In this document: one piece after another, positions 50,582-59,308 of the stretch
Layout: the number at the start of each line of letters is the position of its first letter
How positions within the stretch are numbered: position 1 is the first letter of the stretch
Assembly (NCBI RefSeq): GCF_022440845.1
Contig: NZ_JAKNTO010000001.1
Location: 682,001 to 746,000, forward strand
Reading direction: 5' to 3'
Length of the DNA: 64,000 nucleotides
Source: Ruminococcus sp. OA3
GTDB lineage: Bacteria; Bacillota; Clostridia; Lachnospirales; Lachnospiraceae
Made by a program: the position numbers and the translations under genes
The notes under the pieces: generated by a model
What the model was told of the DNA's origin: nothing
The model's input: the letters and a program-made list of their open reading frames with translations, nothing else
Database searches by the model: none

Positions 50582-51532
50582 TTATTCGAGCTTTTTCCAT
50601 GAATCGTTTCCGATAATGTCATCCCAGCTTGGATTCTGATCGCTAAGGTACTTGGTATTAATTTGGGTTCCTGAATAGTTTGCATGATAGTAATAACTTT
50701 GATCAACAGGATTGTAAATGACAGACGCATGCGCTGCGCCATAATTTTTATTCTGGTCTGAAAAATTACCGGAAGCCATGACGGTAATGGAGTTACCTTC
50801 ACTGTCCTTGATCATCATCGGAATCCAAACCTGGTTTTGCAGAATTTTTCCTGTGTCCAGATTCTGCAGTTCCTGCGGAAGTGTGCTCGTATCAACAGGA
50901 GGATAGGAGCCCTTGTTCTTGGCCTTCATGTACAGCTGCAGATACTGGGAGTCCAGATTTGTTTTCAGGTTTCCGTTACTATAATACAAATCCGGATATT
51001 CTTCCTGCGGATAAAGGGCCTTGATTGCATCAGCACTGGCTGTTCCCCCAACAAGGTTCAGAAGTGACTGCAGGGAATTCAGATAGTCCTGTGCTGTACT
51101 TCCGGTCAGAATGCCATTTTCGCGGTCCATAATCCTGTATTGTGGATCTGCAGATACATCATAGAGTACCACGGTTCCATCTTTTGCAACATACTCCAGC
51201 TGTATAACAGTATCGGTAGCTGCATCGCATCTGATGTAATTGATACTGCCACTCACACCAGCCGCTTCGGTAATCGCTTTCCGCTCCTCTGGCCGGTTTA
51301 AAACAGTTTGCAGACTGTCGCTGCCAAGGCGGGAGTAAACTTCTGCGGCATGGATATTCGCCATTGTTACGACGGTACTGCACTCTGAAATATAAGAGGC
51401 TTCCTTTGCTTTGTTAACGTAACGTAGTATAGATGGTACCATAACGGCTGCCAGGACCAGAATAATAACGATAACCACAATAAGTTCAACCAGAGTGAAC
51501 CCCCTGTTATTCTTGTCTAATTTCTTTTTCAT
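50582..51532 (-). CDS. Type IV prepilin-like protein
   Basis: A 316-residue secreted or pilus-like protein. A short basic leader MKKKLDKNNRG precedes the prepilin peptidase site G/FTLVELIVVI, with Glu5 present, then a hydrophobic helix. The remaining C-terminal domain is long for a major pilin and has no recognised fold. There are no assembly ATPase, PilC, PilD or other pilin genes in the window. ATG 51532 matches the class III leader; TTG 51544 is an in-frame alternative. The ribosome site is weak. A terminator lies downstream. Confidence 0.82.
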   Translation of the reverse strand: MKKKLDKNNRGFTLVELIVVIVIILVLAAVMVPSILRYVNKAKEASYISECSTVVTMANIHAAEVYSRLGSDSLQTVLNRPEERKAITEAAGVSGSINYIRCDAATDTVIQLEYVAKDGTVVLYDVSADPQYRIMDRENGILTGSTAQDYLNSLQSLLNLVGGTASADAIKALYPQEEYPDLYYSNGNLKTNLDSQYLQLYMKAKNKGSYPPVDTSTLPQELQNLDTGKILQNQVWIPMMIKDSEGNSITVMASGNFSDQNKNYGAAHASVIYNPVDQSYYYHANYSGTQINTKYLSDQNPSWDDIIGNDSWKKLE

Positions 51533-51561
51533 AAGTCTCACCAAAAACTTTCCCTTTAGTT

Positions 51562-52596
51562 TTAAAGATGTTCGATATCACTGAGGAGCTGATCCACATC
51601 GGTTTCCGAAGTTGCCCAGCTCGTACAGAACCGGACGGCAGAGCGCTTTTCATCAATCCGTTCCCAGAAGCAGAAAGAATAACGCCTGGAAAGCTGGTCA
51701 ATCTGTATCTGATCAAGAACTGGAAACTGCTGATTGGTAAAAGAATCATATAAAAGAGGAATTCCTTTGCTGAGGAACGCCTGCTTAATGCGCATGGCCT
51801 GAGTAACCGCATGTTTGGCTATCCTGTAATACAGTCCGTCTTCGAACAAAGTTTCAAACTGAATGCCAAGCAGCCTGCCTTTTGCCAGCATTCCGCCGTT
51901 TTGCTTGATAAGATATCGGAAGTCTGTCTTCAGGGCAGAATCTGTGATGACAACAGCTTCACCGAACAGTGCGCCGACTTTTGTTCCGCCGATATAAAAG
52001 ACGTCTGCAAGTCTGGAAAAGTCTGGCAGCGCAAGATCACAGGAATCAGCCATGAGCCCATAACCCATTCTGGCGCCGTCGATGTACAGTGGTATCCGGC
52101 AGCGGCGGCATACGCTGTTTATGGCTACCAGTTCATTTTTTGAATAAAGGGTGCCGTTTTCCGTCGGCCAGGACAGGTAGACCATACCGGGCTGGACCAT
52201 ATGCTCAAAATTTTCATCATGAAAATGCCCCAGTATAAAATCCTCAATCTGCTGTGCGGTAATCTTGCCATCATCACACGGCAGAGACAGGACCTTATGG
52301 CCGGATGCTTCAATGGCACCGCTTTCATGGACATTTATATGTCCTGTAGAGGCGCAGATGACTCCCTGATGCGGACGCAGTATGGAAGAGATCACCGTTG
52401 TGTTTGTCTGCGTACCACCCACCAGAAAGTGTATGTCTGCGTCAGGTGAAAGACAGGCTTTTTTAATATGTCTTCGGGCGGCGTCACAGTGACAGTCGAC
52501 ACCGTAGCCGGGGGTCTGCTCCATGTTTGTATCACATAACCTTTGTATGATTAACGGATGTGCACCTTCGGCATAATCAGATTCAAATCGTATCAT
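51562..52596 (-). CDS. Low-specificity threonine aldolase-like PLP enzyme
   Basis: A 344-residue PLP-dependent lyase of the beta-eliminating/threonine-aldolase family, which would cleave L-threonine to glycine and acetaldehyde. It shows DYAEGAHPLIIQRL, VGGTQTNTTVISSIL, IDGARMGYGLM and the PLP lysine in YIGGTKVGALFGEA. Start ATG follows GGAGG and overlaps the GNAT-GrpB stop as ATGA (52593-52596), so the two genes are coupled. The exact substrate is not certain; related enzymes act on other beta-hydroxy amino acids. Confidence 0.87.
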   Translation of the reverse strand: MIRFESDYAEGAHPLIIQRLCDTNMEQTPGYGVDCHCDAARRHIKKACLSPDADIHFLVGGTQTNTTVISSILRPHQGVICASTGHINVHESGAIEASGHKVLSLPCDDGKITAQQIEDFILGHFHDENFEHMVQPGMVYLSWPTENGTLYSKNELVAINSVCRRCRIPLYIDGARMGYGLMADSCDLALPDFSRLADVFYIGGTKVGALFGEAVVITDSALKTDFRYLIKQNGGMLAKGRLLGIQFETLFEDGLYYRIAKHAVTQAMRIKQAFLSKGIPLLYDSFTNQQFPVLDQIQIDQLSRRYSFCFWERIDEKRSAVRFCTSWATSETDVDQLLSDIEHL

Positions 52597-53975
52597 GAAA
52601 AAATCCTCCGTCTATCCGGCGCGTAGCGGTTTTTAAATTCCGCACGTGCTTTTTGCGTATATTCTTTTATAAATGCAGTCTTTGCCTTTGTGTAGGAATC
52701 CCGGTCATTTTTGTATTCCATGGCAAGCTTCTGCTTTAACACTGCATAATCCCGGGAGATATTCTCGTGCAGTATCAGGTAATCCCTGAAATAGAGTTCA
52801 TCCCAATCCCCGAAATAGCGTATGTGAAGATGATACACCTGGCTGGCGAAACCATTTGGTGTATATCCCTTATTAAATACAAGTTTCAGTTCGGGCATAT
52901 AGCTCTCAGACATACATATCCATCCGCTCGATTCAAGCGTGGATTTGAGTTCTACAATATTGCAGTCTTCTGCAATTTCCATCAGTATATCAACAATTGG
53001 CTTGGCTATCAGTCCCTCCACGGAGGTGCTGCCGATATGGTGAATCTGAATTACCTGGTCCTTTTCAATAAGCTGAAGCAAACAGTTTTTTTCCATACGA
53101 TACCATTTTTTGTATTGTGTGTTATGCTCTCTCAGAATGATCGGAAACAGCGTCCAAAGCTCCTGCAGTGGCATATCAAGCAGTATTGCAGCCACAGGAT
53201 TTTTACGGGGGACTGTCACGCAATATGCAGTATAGCTGTAATCCAGATGGTACCCCAGCCTTTCTGCAAGTGATACGGATCTGAGATCGTGTGCATCCCA
53301 TCCTGGATACAGGCCACGCTGCCGGCATTCCAGAATCAATTTTGCACAGCATGCGAGAGCAAGCCCCTTTTTGCGGTATTCCGGTCTGGTATCCACTTCA
53401 ATTTCTATACTGCCGTTGCTGACTGCATAGGAGGATGCCCCCGACACCAGGAGGCCTTTATATAATACACCGGCGCCGATACCATGTTCCCTGTAATTTT
53501 CGTAGGAAGGGAATAAAGCACATAAATCCCTGGACCAGTCTTCCCGGAAGGTAAGCTGATAAATATTTTCATCGATCATCTGCAGTGAATAGCCATCAGG
53601 AAGCCTGTTAATAAACTCATTTAACAAAAAATCATTAAAAACGCCGGGTTCTTTTTTAATAGCATATCGGGTAAACCTTCGGGCACGCCTGCCCCAGACC
53701 AGTTCAATTAAAGAATCCCAGGTTTCATTTTCGGGAATCATAAGGATTTCGGATGCATCATAGTCCGGTGGAATGTTGCGGACCAGATTTTCATCTGGCC
53801 TTCCCGCCAGGAAACTGAAAGCCCCAATGATGATCTGTGCGGAAACGGGAGCGTCAGTATTATCTGCGTATGCACAGCCCATCCGGTTTTCCAGGCAGGA
53901 ATGAACCATGGACTGATGAAAGTTTTTAAACAGGGGCGCAATCCGTATTTTTTGATCTTTACGCAAACGCTGCAT
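52593..53975 (-). CDS. GNAT acetyltransferase fused to a GrpB-type domain
   Basis: A 461-residue two-domain protein. The first 250 residues resemble the Firmicutes GNAT_acetyltran type, with the acetyl-CoA loop TRPEYRKKGLALACCAKLIL near residues 195-215 and SLAERLGYHLDY after it. The last 180 residues resemble the GrpB/UPF0157 nucleotidyltransferase-like family, with IHHIGSTSVEGLIAKPIVDI as its core motif and VYHLHIRY later. The frame opens at 54026, but ATG 53975 has GGAGG eight bases before it. It is translationally coupled to the threonine-aldolase-like gene. The fusion is clear; activity is not known. Confidence 0.83.
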   Translation of the reverse strand: MQRLRKDQKIRIAPLFKNFHQSMVHSCLENRMGCAYADNTDAPVSAQIIIGAFSFLAGRPDENLVRNIPPDYDASEILMIPENETWDSLIELVWGRRARRFTRYAIKKEPGVFNDFLLNEFINRLPDGYSLQMIDENIYQLTFREDWSRDLCALFPSYENYREHGIGAGVLYKGLLVSGASSYAVSNGSIEIEVDTRPEYRKKGLALACCAKLILECRQRGLYPGWDAHDLRSVSLAERLGYHLDYSYTAYCVTVPRKNPVAAILLDMPLQELWTLFPIILREHNTQYKKWYRMEKNCLLQLIEKDQVIQIHHIGSTSVEGLIAKPIVDILMEIAEDCNIVELKSTLESSGWICMSESYMPELKLVFNKGYTPNGFASQVYHLHIRYFGDWDELYFRDYLILHENISRDYAVLKQKLAMEYKNDRDSYTKAKTAFIKEYTQKARAEFKNRYAPDRRRIFS

Positions 53976-54096
53976 CGCATGATCCTCCGTTTCCGGCTGT
54001 CCTGCATATGCACTGATAACAGCCATTTTTTTTATTATATAACAAATGATGCTGAACAGGCAATGAAAATGCAGTTGTTACAGGAAATTACCGCAA

Positions 54097-54147
54097 TTGA
54101 CAAAGATAATTCCCCCCGATATAATGTAACAGTTGACATTAGTGTCA
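54097..54147 (+). promoter_or_regulatory. Consensus promoter and palindrome upstream of azlC
   Basis: Perfect TTGACA (54097-54102), 17 bases, perfect TATAAT (54120-54125). The inverted repeat TGACA-TTAG-TGTCA (54134-54147) lies just after the likely transcription start, where a repressor would act. Confidence 0.8.
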
Positions 54148-54169
54148 TTATTGAACGGGGGAGTTATTT

Positions 54170-54865
54170 ATGAACAAAAGAACATTAAAAGTGGCATTCC
54201 CATATACACTTCCCGTGTTGATGGGGTATATTTTCCTGGGGATCGCATTTGGTGTGCTGCTTGGGAGCAAGGGATACCATGTGGGGTGGGCACTCCTCAT
54301 GAGTCTTTTTATCTACGCAGGGTCCATGCAGTTTGTGGCAATTGACCTGCTGGCGGGAGCGTTTAACCCGGCATCTGCCATGCTGGTGACGCTTATGGTC
54401 AATGCGCGTCACATTTTTTACGGATTATCCATGCTGGATAAATTTAAAATTAGCGGTAAGCTCAAACCGTATATGATCTTTTCGCTGACGGATGAGACTT
54501 ATTCTCTTCTCTGTGCATCAGAACCACCGCAGGGTGTTGACCGCAAATGGTTTATGTTCTGCATCGCAGTACTGAACCAGCTGTATTGGGTGACGGGTTC
54601 TGTCATTGGAAATGTAGCTGGCAGTATTATAAAATTTAATTCCACAGGGATTGATTTTGCCATGACCGCATTATTTATCGTGATTTTTATTGAACAGTGG
54701 GAGAGCACAGAGAACCATATACCTGCGCTTCTGGGTCTCGGAATTACACTGCTGTGTTTGATCGTATTTGGCCGGGACTGGTTCATCATCGCATCAATGG
54801 CCGGGATATTTCTGAGTCTCGTGGGTCTGCACGGGCGATTGAAGAAAAGGGGGGAGACGGTATGA
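54170..54865 (+). CDS. azlC: Branched-chain amino acid exporter subunit AzlC
   Basis: A 231-residue membrane protein of the AzlC family. It shows the typical YIFLGIAFGVLLGSKGYH opening, YAGSMQFVAIDLL and VNARHIFYGLSMLDKF. AzlC and AzlD form the two-subunit exporter of branched-chain amino acids and analogs. Start ATG follows GGGGGAG. AzlD overlaps its stop. Confidence 0.93.
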   Translation: MNKRTLKVAFPYTLPVLMGYIFLGIAFGVLLGSKGYHVGWALLMSLFIYAGSMQFVAIDLLAGAFNPASAMLVTLMVNARHIFYGLSMLDKFKISGKLKPYMIFSLTDETYSLLCASEPPQGVDRKWFMFCIAVLNQLYWVTGSVIGNVAGSIIKFNSTGIDFAMTALFIVIFIEQWESTENHIPALLGLGITLLCLIVFGRDWFIIASMAGIFLSLVGLHGRLKKRGETV

Positions 54866-55188
54866 CATCCACACAGGCGCTGATTACAGTCCTTGTTATC
54901 GCAGCGGTAACCGTACTGACAAGAGTGCTGCCGTTTGCAATGTTTCCGGGCAATAAAAGGACGCCGGAATTTATTCTTTATCTGGGTGAAGTTCTTCCGT
55001 TTGCAATTATCGGCATGCTGGTGGTGTATTGTTTTAAGTCTGTATCGTTTCTTCAGGCGCCTTTTGGTGTGCCTGAAGTGATCGCTGCGGCATTCGTGAT
55101 TTTTATACATAAATGGAAACATCATCTTTTGTTGAGCATTGGCGGAGGGACGATTTTATATATGCTGCTGGTGCAGCTTGTATTCTGA
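54862..55188 (+). CDS. azlD: Branched-chain amino acid exporter subunit AzlD
   Basis: A 108-residue membrane partner of AzlC with four hydrophobic segments. The family motif TRVLPFAMFPG lies near residues 20-30, and LPFAIIGMLVVYC follows. Start ATG overlaps the azlC stop (ATGA). The open frame extends further upstream inside azlC, but GGGGGAGACGGT precedes this ATG. Confidence 0.93.
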   Translation: MTSTQALITVLVIAAVTVLTRVLPFAMFPGNKRTPEFILYLGEVLPFAIIGMLVVYCFKSVSFLQAPFGVPEVIAAAFVIFIHKWKHHLLLSIGGGTILYMLLVQLVF

Positions 55189-55273
55189 GAAGCCGGCACA
55201 TAACAGTATGAGGTATGAGACATTCTGTCCTGAGATATAATATAATAAGTACACACAGCGATCAGGTCTGCAG

Positions 55274-56149
55274 ATGAAAGAGCGTTTTTCTTTTGTTGTT
55301 ACGGCGGTTCTCATATTTTTACTGGTACCGGTTATTATCACATTTCTGCTTTCGGGCAGACAGTCGATCACAATAGAGAAAGAGCCGGATGCGGAAAATT
55401 ATCTGGCAGGAATTGTCTACCGGCAGGTGGCTGCGGATTGTCCGCTGGAGGCTGTCAAGGCCCAGGTCGTGCTGGCCAGAAGTACATTTGTCCGTCAGGT
55501 AAAAGAAGGTTCCATGACGAAAAAGCAACTGGAGCAGATTGCCCAGAATCTGAAATCTGATATGGAGAACAGAAACTTTGAAAAACAGTATGAACTGATC
55601 CAGCGGGCAGTCATCGCTACCAGGGGAGAAGTACTTGCACATGATGGAGAAATCTGTTTTGGGGTATTTCATCGCCTCAGCACTGGAAAGACCAGAAGTG
55701 CAGAAAGTGTATTGCAGGATGCTTCCTATAATTATTTAACGGGAGTAGAAAGTGTGAGGGATCAGGAGGCGGATGATTATCTGACCGGACATTATTTTAC
55801 GCCGGCGTTTCTGGAGAAAGAGTTCCGGGACTTCGGGATTACATATTCTGCTTCCGCCGGGGACGTTATCGAGGTGGCAGAGCGGGATGATGCCGATTAT
55901 GTTATAAGTGTAAAAATCGGAAGCCAGACTTGTACCGGAGAAGAGCTGCGTCAGATGCTGCGTTTGCCGTCTGCCAGTTTTGTGGTTGAACAGTTGGACG
56001 GAAAAGTACGTTTTTTGTGCAGAGGAGCCGGTCACGGGCTTGGGATGAGTCAGTATGGTGCCGGATGCATGGCCCGGGAAGGGAGTACATATCGTGAAAT
56101 TCTGGAACATTATTTTCCGGAAACGGAAATTCTTGTAACGAAAAAGTGA
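55274..56149 (+). CDS. spoIID: Stage II sporulation protein D-like
   Basis: A 291-residue peptidoglycan lytic transglycosylase acting in the mother cell during forespore engulfment. One N-terminal helix (VVTAVLIFLLVPVIITFLL) anchors it. SpoIID domain motifs include ENYLAGIVYRQVAADCPLEA, KAQVVLARSTFV and GHGLGMSQYGAGCMAREG at the C-terminal end. The next gene, SpoIIQ-like, starts 62 bases later. Presence indicates a spore former. Confidence 0.92.
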   Translation: MKERFSFVVTAVLIFLLVPVIITFLLSGRQSITIEKEPDAENYLAGIVYRQVAADCPLEAVKAQVVLARSTFVRQVKEGSMTKKQLEQIAQNLKSDMENRNFEKQYELIQRAVIATRGEVLAHDGEICFGVFHRLSTGKTRSAESVLQDASYNYLTGVESVRDQEADDYLTGHYFTPAFLEKEFRDFGITYSASAGDVIEVAERDDADYVISVKIGSQTCTGEELRQMLRLPSASFVVEQLDGKVRFLCRGAGHGLGMSQYGAGCMAREGSTYREILEHYFPETEILVTKK

Positions 56150-56211
56150 ATAGAAACGTCATATTCGGGAAATCTATAAGAGAAATACTTAAACTGTTAG
56201 AGGTGAAGAAT

Positions 56212-56997
56212 ATGATGAGAAAAGAAAGAAATTTAAGGCTGGCTGTCAGCGGAATCCTGCTGCTGGCTGTCGTTGCAGCTGGTATCGGCATGTACCGGGC
56301 GGACCAGAAAGGAAACACAAAACAGGATACGCAGATCAGGAATGAGGAACTGGCAGAGGAGACGCCTCTATCAGATGGAGAAGCTGCGGAAAATGAAGAA
56401 ACAGAAAGTACAGACGTTAACACTTCCAATGCTGAGGCACAGATGGAAGGCACAGAAGATGATGGAACGGATGAAAACGCAGAAACGGCGGATAATACTG
56501 AAGTACAGGACGAGACAGCTGCAGATGAGACGGCAGCTCAGGATGTACAGGAAGTTCTGCCCTCTCTTGATTTCAACGACAATACCGTTATGGAATGGCC
56601 GGTATCCGGCGATGTCCTGATTGATTACAGCATGGACGGGGCAGTATATTTTCCGACACTGGAAGTTTACAAGTATAATCCGGCAGTGATCCTGAGTGCG
56701 GAAGCTGACCAGCAGGTACTTGCGGCTGCCAACAGCAAGGTATTATCAGTTGAGGAGGATTCCGAGACAGGTATGACTGTGACCATGGATATGGGAAATG
56801 GCTATCAGGCAGTTTATGGACAGCTGAAGGATGTATCCGTTGCTCCTGAGCAGACGATCACAGCAGGAACGGTGATCGGTACTGTTGCACAGCCGACAAA
56901 ATACTATTCGTCTGAAGGAACAAATCTGTATTTTGCTCTCACAAAAGACGGAACAGCAGTTGATCCGTTCATGTATCTCCCGACAGAAGAAGAATAA
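56212..56997 (+). CDS. SpoIIQ-like protein with a degenerate M23/LytM domain
   Basis: A 261-residue protein with an N-terminal helix near residues 10-28, a long acidic linker (residues 35-115, rich in Glu, Thr and Asp), and a C-terminal LytM/M23-like beta-domain. The domain keeps the fold motif GNGYQAVYGQL, but the HxH zinc ligand and the HxxxD positions seem absent, so it is probably non-catalytic, as in several SpoIIQ proteins. In sporulators, SpoIIQ in the forespore pairs with SpoIIIAH. ATG 56212 follows AGAGGTGAAG and is better than the open start at 56146. Adjacent to spoIID. Confidence 0.83.
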   Translation: MMRKERNLRLAVSGILLLAVVAAGIGMYRADQKGNTKQDTQIRNEELAEETPLSDGEAAENEETESTDVNTSNAEAQMEGTEDDGTDENAETADNTEVQDETAADETAAQDVQEVLPSLDFNDNTVMEWPVSGDVLIDYSMDGAVYFPTLEVYKYNPAVILSAEADQQVLAAANSKVLSVEEDSETGMTVTMDMGNGYQAVYGQLKDVSVAPEQTITAGTVIGTVAQPTKYYSSEGTNLYFALTKDGTAVDPFMYLPTEEE

Positions 56998-57001
56998 TCT
57001 T

Positions 57002-57080
57002 TTCACAAAACGAGGGGAATATCGTATAATAAAGTATAGATGAAAGGGCAGTGTAAAATTCGCAATCGAATTTTTTACAG
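57002..57080 (+). promoter_or_regulatory. Promoter and leader hairpin of the GIY-YIG gene
   Basis: TTCACA (57002-57007), 17 bases, TATAAT (57025-57030) gives a good promoter. The roughly 150-base leader has an AAAATTCG-CAAT-CGAATTTT hairpin followed by TTAC at 57056-57077, and an outer GTGTAAAA/TTTTACAC pairing. This could be a terminator-like or attenuator structure. Confidence 0.5.
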
Positions 57081-57188
57081 ATATATTTTTTACACCATGA
57101 GTGATGTACCCTTTATCGATTGCTTTAGTATAAACGGTTTTGCAGACATTTGTTTGCAAAACTGTACATAGCCCGGGGAAGAATAATC

Positions 57189-57446
57189 ATGAATTATACG
57201 TACATTGTAAAATGTAAAGACGGCAGTCTTTACACCGGATGGACAAACAATCTGGATAAACGCATCAGCGCTCATAATGCCGGACAGGGAGCACGCTATA
57301 CAAAAAGCCGCAGGCCTGTGACGCTCGTACACTATGAGTCGTTTGAGACGAAAGAAGAGGCGATGCGCAGGGAATACGCGATTAAACAGATGACACGCGC
57401 ACAAAAAATAAAATTATGCCGTGAGAATATGGAATTGAAAGTGTGA
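57189..57446 (+). CDS. GIY-YIG domain protein (UPF0213/YhbQ-like)
   Basis: An 85-residue single-domain GIY-YIG protein. The signature reads TYIVKCKDGSLYTGWTNNL, with the arginine in KRISAHN and the glutamate in SFETKEEAMRREYAIK. Such small proteins are linked to DNA repair, but function is not established. The open frame begins at 57150; ATG 57189 follows GGGGAAG and matches family length. Confidence 0.9.
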   Translation: MNYTYIVKCKDGSLYTGWTNNLDKRISAHNAGQGARYTKSRRPVTLVHYESFETKEEAMRREYAIKQMTRAQKIKLCRENMELKV

Positions 57447-57484
57447 ATAAACTTTATTCCCGCAGGCAGCGGGCATTTAATTAT

Positions 57485-57510
57485 AACAGGGGGCCTTCTG
57501 GCCCCCTGTT
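57485..57510. terminator. Convergent terminator after the GIY-YIG gene
   Basis: AACAGGGGGCC-TTCT-GGCCCCCTGTT, a perfect 11-bp stem, between the GIY-YIG gene (+) and the cobalamin adenosyltransferase (-). No strong T run on the plus side. Confidence 0.7.
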
Positions 57511-57547
57511 CCGTTTGCGGTTAAAGTCTATGGTGCAGCCATAAACT

Positions 57548-58081
57548 TTATTTTTCAATTCCTTTTCTGGAGCAGAGCCCCTGATCAAATGGATGTTTGA
57601 TTTTACGAATTTCTGAAACATAATCCGCCAGATCGATTAAGTTCTGACTCGGATTTTGTCCTGTCAGGATAATTTCCAGATTTTCCGGTTTGTTTTTAAG
57701 ATAATCAACAAGAAGTTCTTCATTAAATAATCCTGCCCTGATCGTGTAGATAAGCTCATCAAAGAATACCATATCAAAGTTTTCATCGCCTATCATCTGT
57801 GTGAGCATTTTAAACTGATTTTCATAGTAGTCTTTTCGTTCTTTTTTCTCATCTTCCGTCATCTGAAAACTGAACTTTTCACACTCCAGCCCATCTACGA
57901 ACCTGATATTTGGAACCTTTTCAAGGATCTTCCGTTCACTGGTAGAATTATTCTTCATGAACTGATAGATCAATACCTTATATCCGTACCCGGCTGCACG
58001 CGTGGAAAGCCCCATTCCTGTGGTGGTCTTTCCTTTGCCGTCCCCACAGTAGATGTGGATGCATCCTGTCTGCTTTTCCAT
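57548..58081 (-). CDS. cobA: Cob(I)yrinic acid a,c-diamide adenosyltransferase
   Basis: A 177-residue BtuR/CobA-type enzyme making the adenosyl ligand of coenzyme B12. The P-loop GDGKGKTTTGMGLSTRAAGY and MVFFDELIYTIRAGL are family signatures, and ILTGQNPSQNLIDLADYVSE follows. Start ATG follows AAGGAAG. It lies 54 bases behind the 2-hydroxyacid dehydrogenase on the same strand; there are no other B12 genes nearby. Confidence 0.93.
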   Translation of the reverse strand: MEKQTGCIHIYCGDGKGKTTTGMGLSTRAAGYGYKVLIYQFMKNNSTSERKILEKVPNIRFVDGLECEKFSFQMTEDEKKERKDYYENQFKMLTQMIGDENFDMVFFDELIYTIRAGLFNEELLVDYLKNKPENLEIILTGQNPSQNLIDLADYVSEIRKIKHPFDQGLCSRKGIEK

Positions 58082-58135
58082 AATAACTTCCTTTCTAATA
58101 TAATTATAATTACCGTTATAGAAAGTATATCAGGC

Positions 58136-59110
58136 TTAAAGCTCATTGGCAAGTTCTCTGCCGTTTGCAAATGCATCGGCATTTTCAAGGGTAACAGTGG
58201 CGATGGCTTCCATGGCCTCACGGGTGAAAAAGCCCATATGTGAGGTGATCAGAACATTTGGAAAAGCAGTCAGCCGAATCAGATTCTCATCATTTATAAT
58301 ATCATTTGAACGATCCTCATAAAAGACTCCGTCCTCTTCCTCGTATACATCCAGGCCTACACCTGCGAACTTTTTGCCAGCAAGTCCCTCGATCAGTGCA
58401 GCGGTATCGATCAATGCACCGCGTGATGTGTTGATTAAATAAACTTCATCCTTCATTTGGGATATAGCCGACTGATTAATCAGATAATGTGTATCATCGG
58501 TCAGCGGACAGTGAAGGGAAATAATGTCTGACTGGGCGAAAAGCGTTTCTCTGTCAGTGTATGTGATGTTCAGAGAAGCGTTTGGGTAAGGATCATATGC
58601 CAAAACATTCATTCCAAATCCCTGACAGATTCGTATCATGGACTGTCCAATCTTTCCGGTTCCGATGATACCTGCCGTGCGGCCAAACAGGGTCTGCCCC
58701 ATCAATCCGTTGATGCTCATGTTAAAATCCCGCGTTCGGGTATATGCCCTGTGCGTATAGCGGTTTACCGTCAGCAAAAGAGCCATCGCGTATTCTGCGA
58801 CTGCATCCGGTGAATAGCTTGGAACACGAAGTACATGAATGCGTCCGCGTGCGGCATCCAGGTCAACGTGATTGTAACCCGCGCTGCGCAGCAGGATTGC
58901 CTTAACGCCAAGGCGGCATAACTTGTCAATCATTTCAGCTGTGACGGTGTCGTTGACAAAAATGCAGATTGCCTCACAACCTGACGCCAGCGGAATGGAA
59001 GAATCTTTCAGTGGACTTTCCAGAAAATGAATCTTAAAATCATATTGATGTGACATGGGCTCAAACCAGAGCCTGTCATAAGGTTTTGTACTGTAAAATG
59101 CAATATTCAT
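58136..59110 (-). CDS. D-isomer-specific 2-hydroxyacid dehydrogenase (D-lactate dehydrogenase-like)
   Basis: A 324-residue NAD-dependent dehydrogenase. The Rossmann motif is GRTAGIIGTGKIGQSMIRI, the catalytic arginine is in LINTSRGALID, the glutamate region is GVGLDVYEEE and the histidine is in LITSHMGFFT. YNHVDLDAA and YSPDAVAEYAMALLL match the D-lactate dehydrogenase (LdhA) branch. Start ATG follows GGAGG. No gene lies in the 198 bases upstream. Confidence 0.92.
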   Translation of the reverse strand: MNIAFYSTKPYDRLWFEPMSHQYDFKIHFLESPLKDSSIPLASGCEAICIFVNDTVTAEMIDKLCRLGVKAILLRSAGYNHVDLDAARGRIHVLRVPSYSPDAVAEYAMALLLTVNRYTHRAYTRTRDFNMSINGLMGQTLFGRTAGIIGTGKIGQSMIRICQGFGMNVLAYDPYPNASLNITYTDRETLFAQSDIISLHCPLTDDTHYLINQSAISQMKDEVYLINTSRGALIDTAALIEGLAGKKFAGVGLDVYEEEDGVFYEDRSNDIINDENLIRLTAFPNVLITSHMGFFTREAMEAIATVTLENADAFANGRELANEL

Positions 59111-59308
59111 AATGTCCTCCAGGTCTTTTTACTATGATTATGCGGAGAATACACCGGGAATATTCAGATTTAGATATACAAGTAAAAAATGCGGAAACAG
59201 GCATTAATATGTGCTATTTATGAGGCTATAAATTATGATACAGTAAAAACGTACAATATATGAAAAGAAATCAATAAAAAAACTGGCATAAGATACAAAA
59301 AACAGAGG

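Noticed and set aside
50173-50802. A 209-codon minus-strand frame spanning the ends of gldA and the prepilin gene.
   Set aside because: It overlaps two well-supported genes, crosses a terminator and reads as low-complexity shadow sequence.
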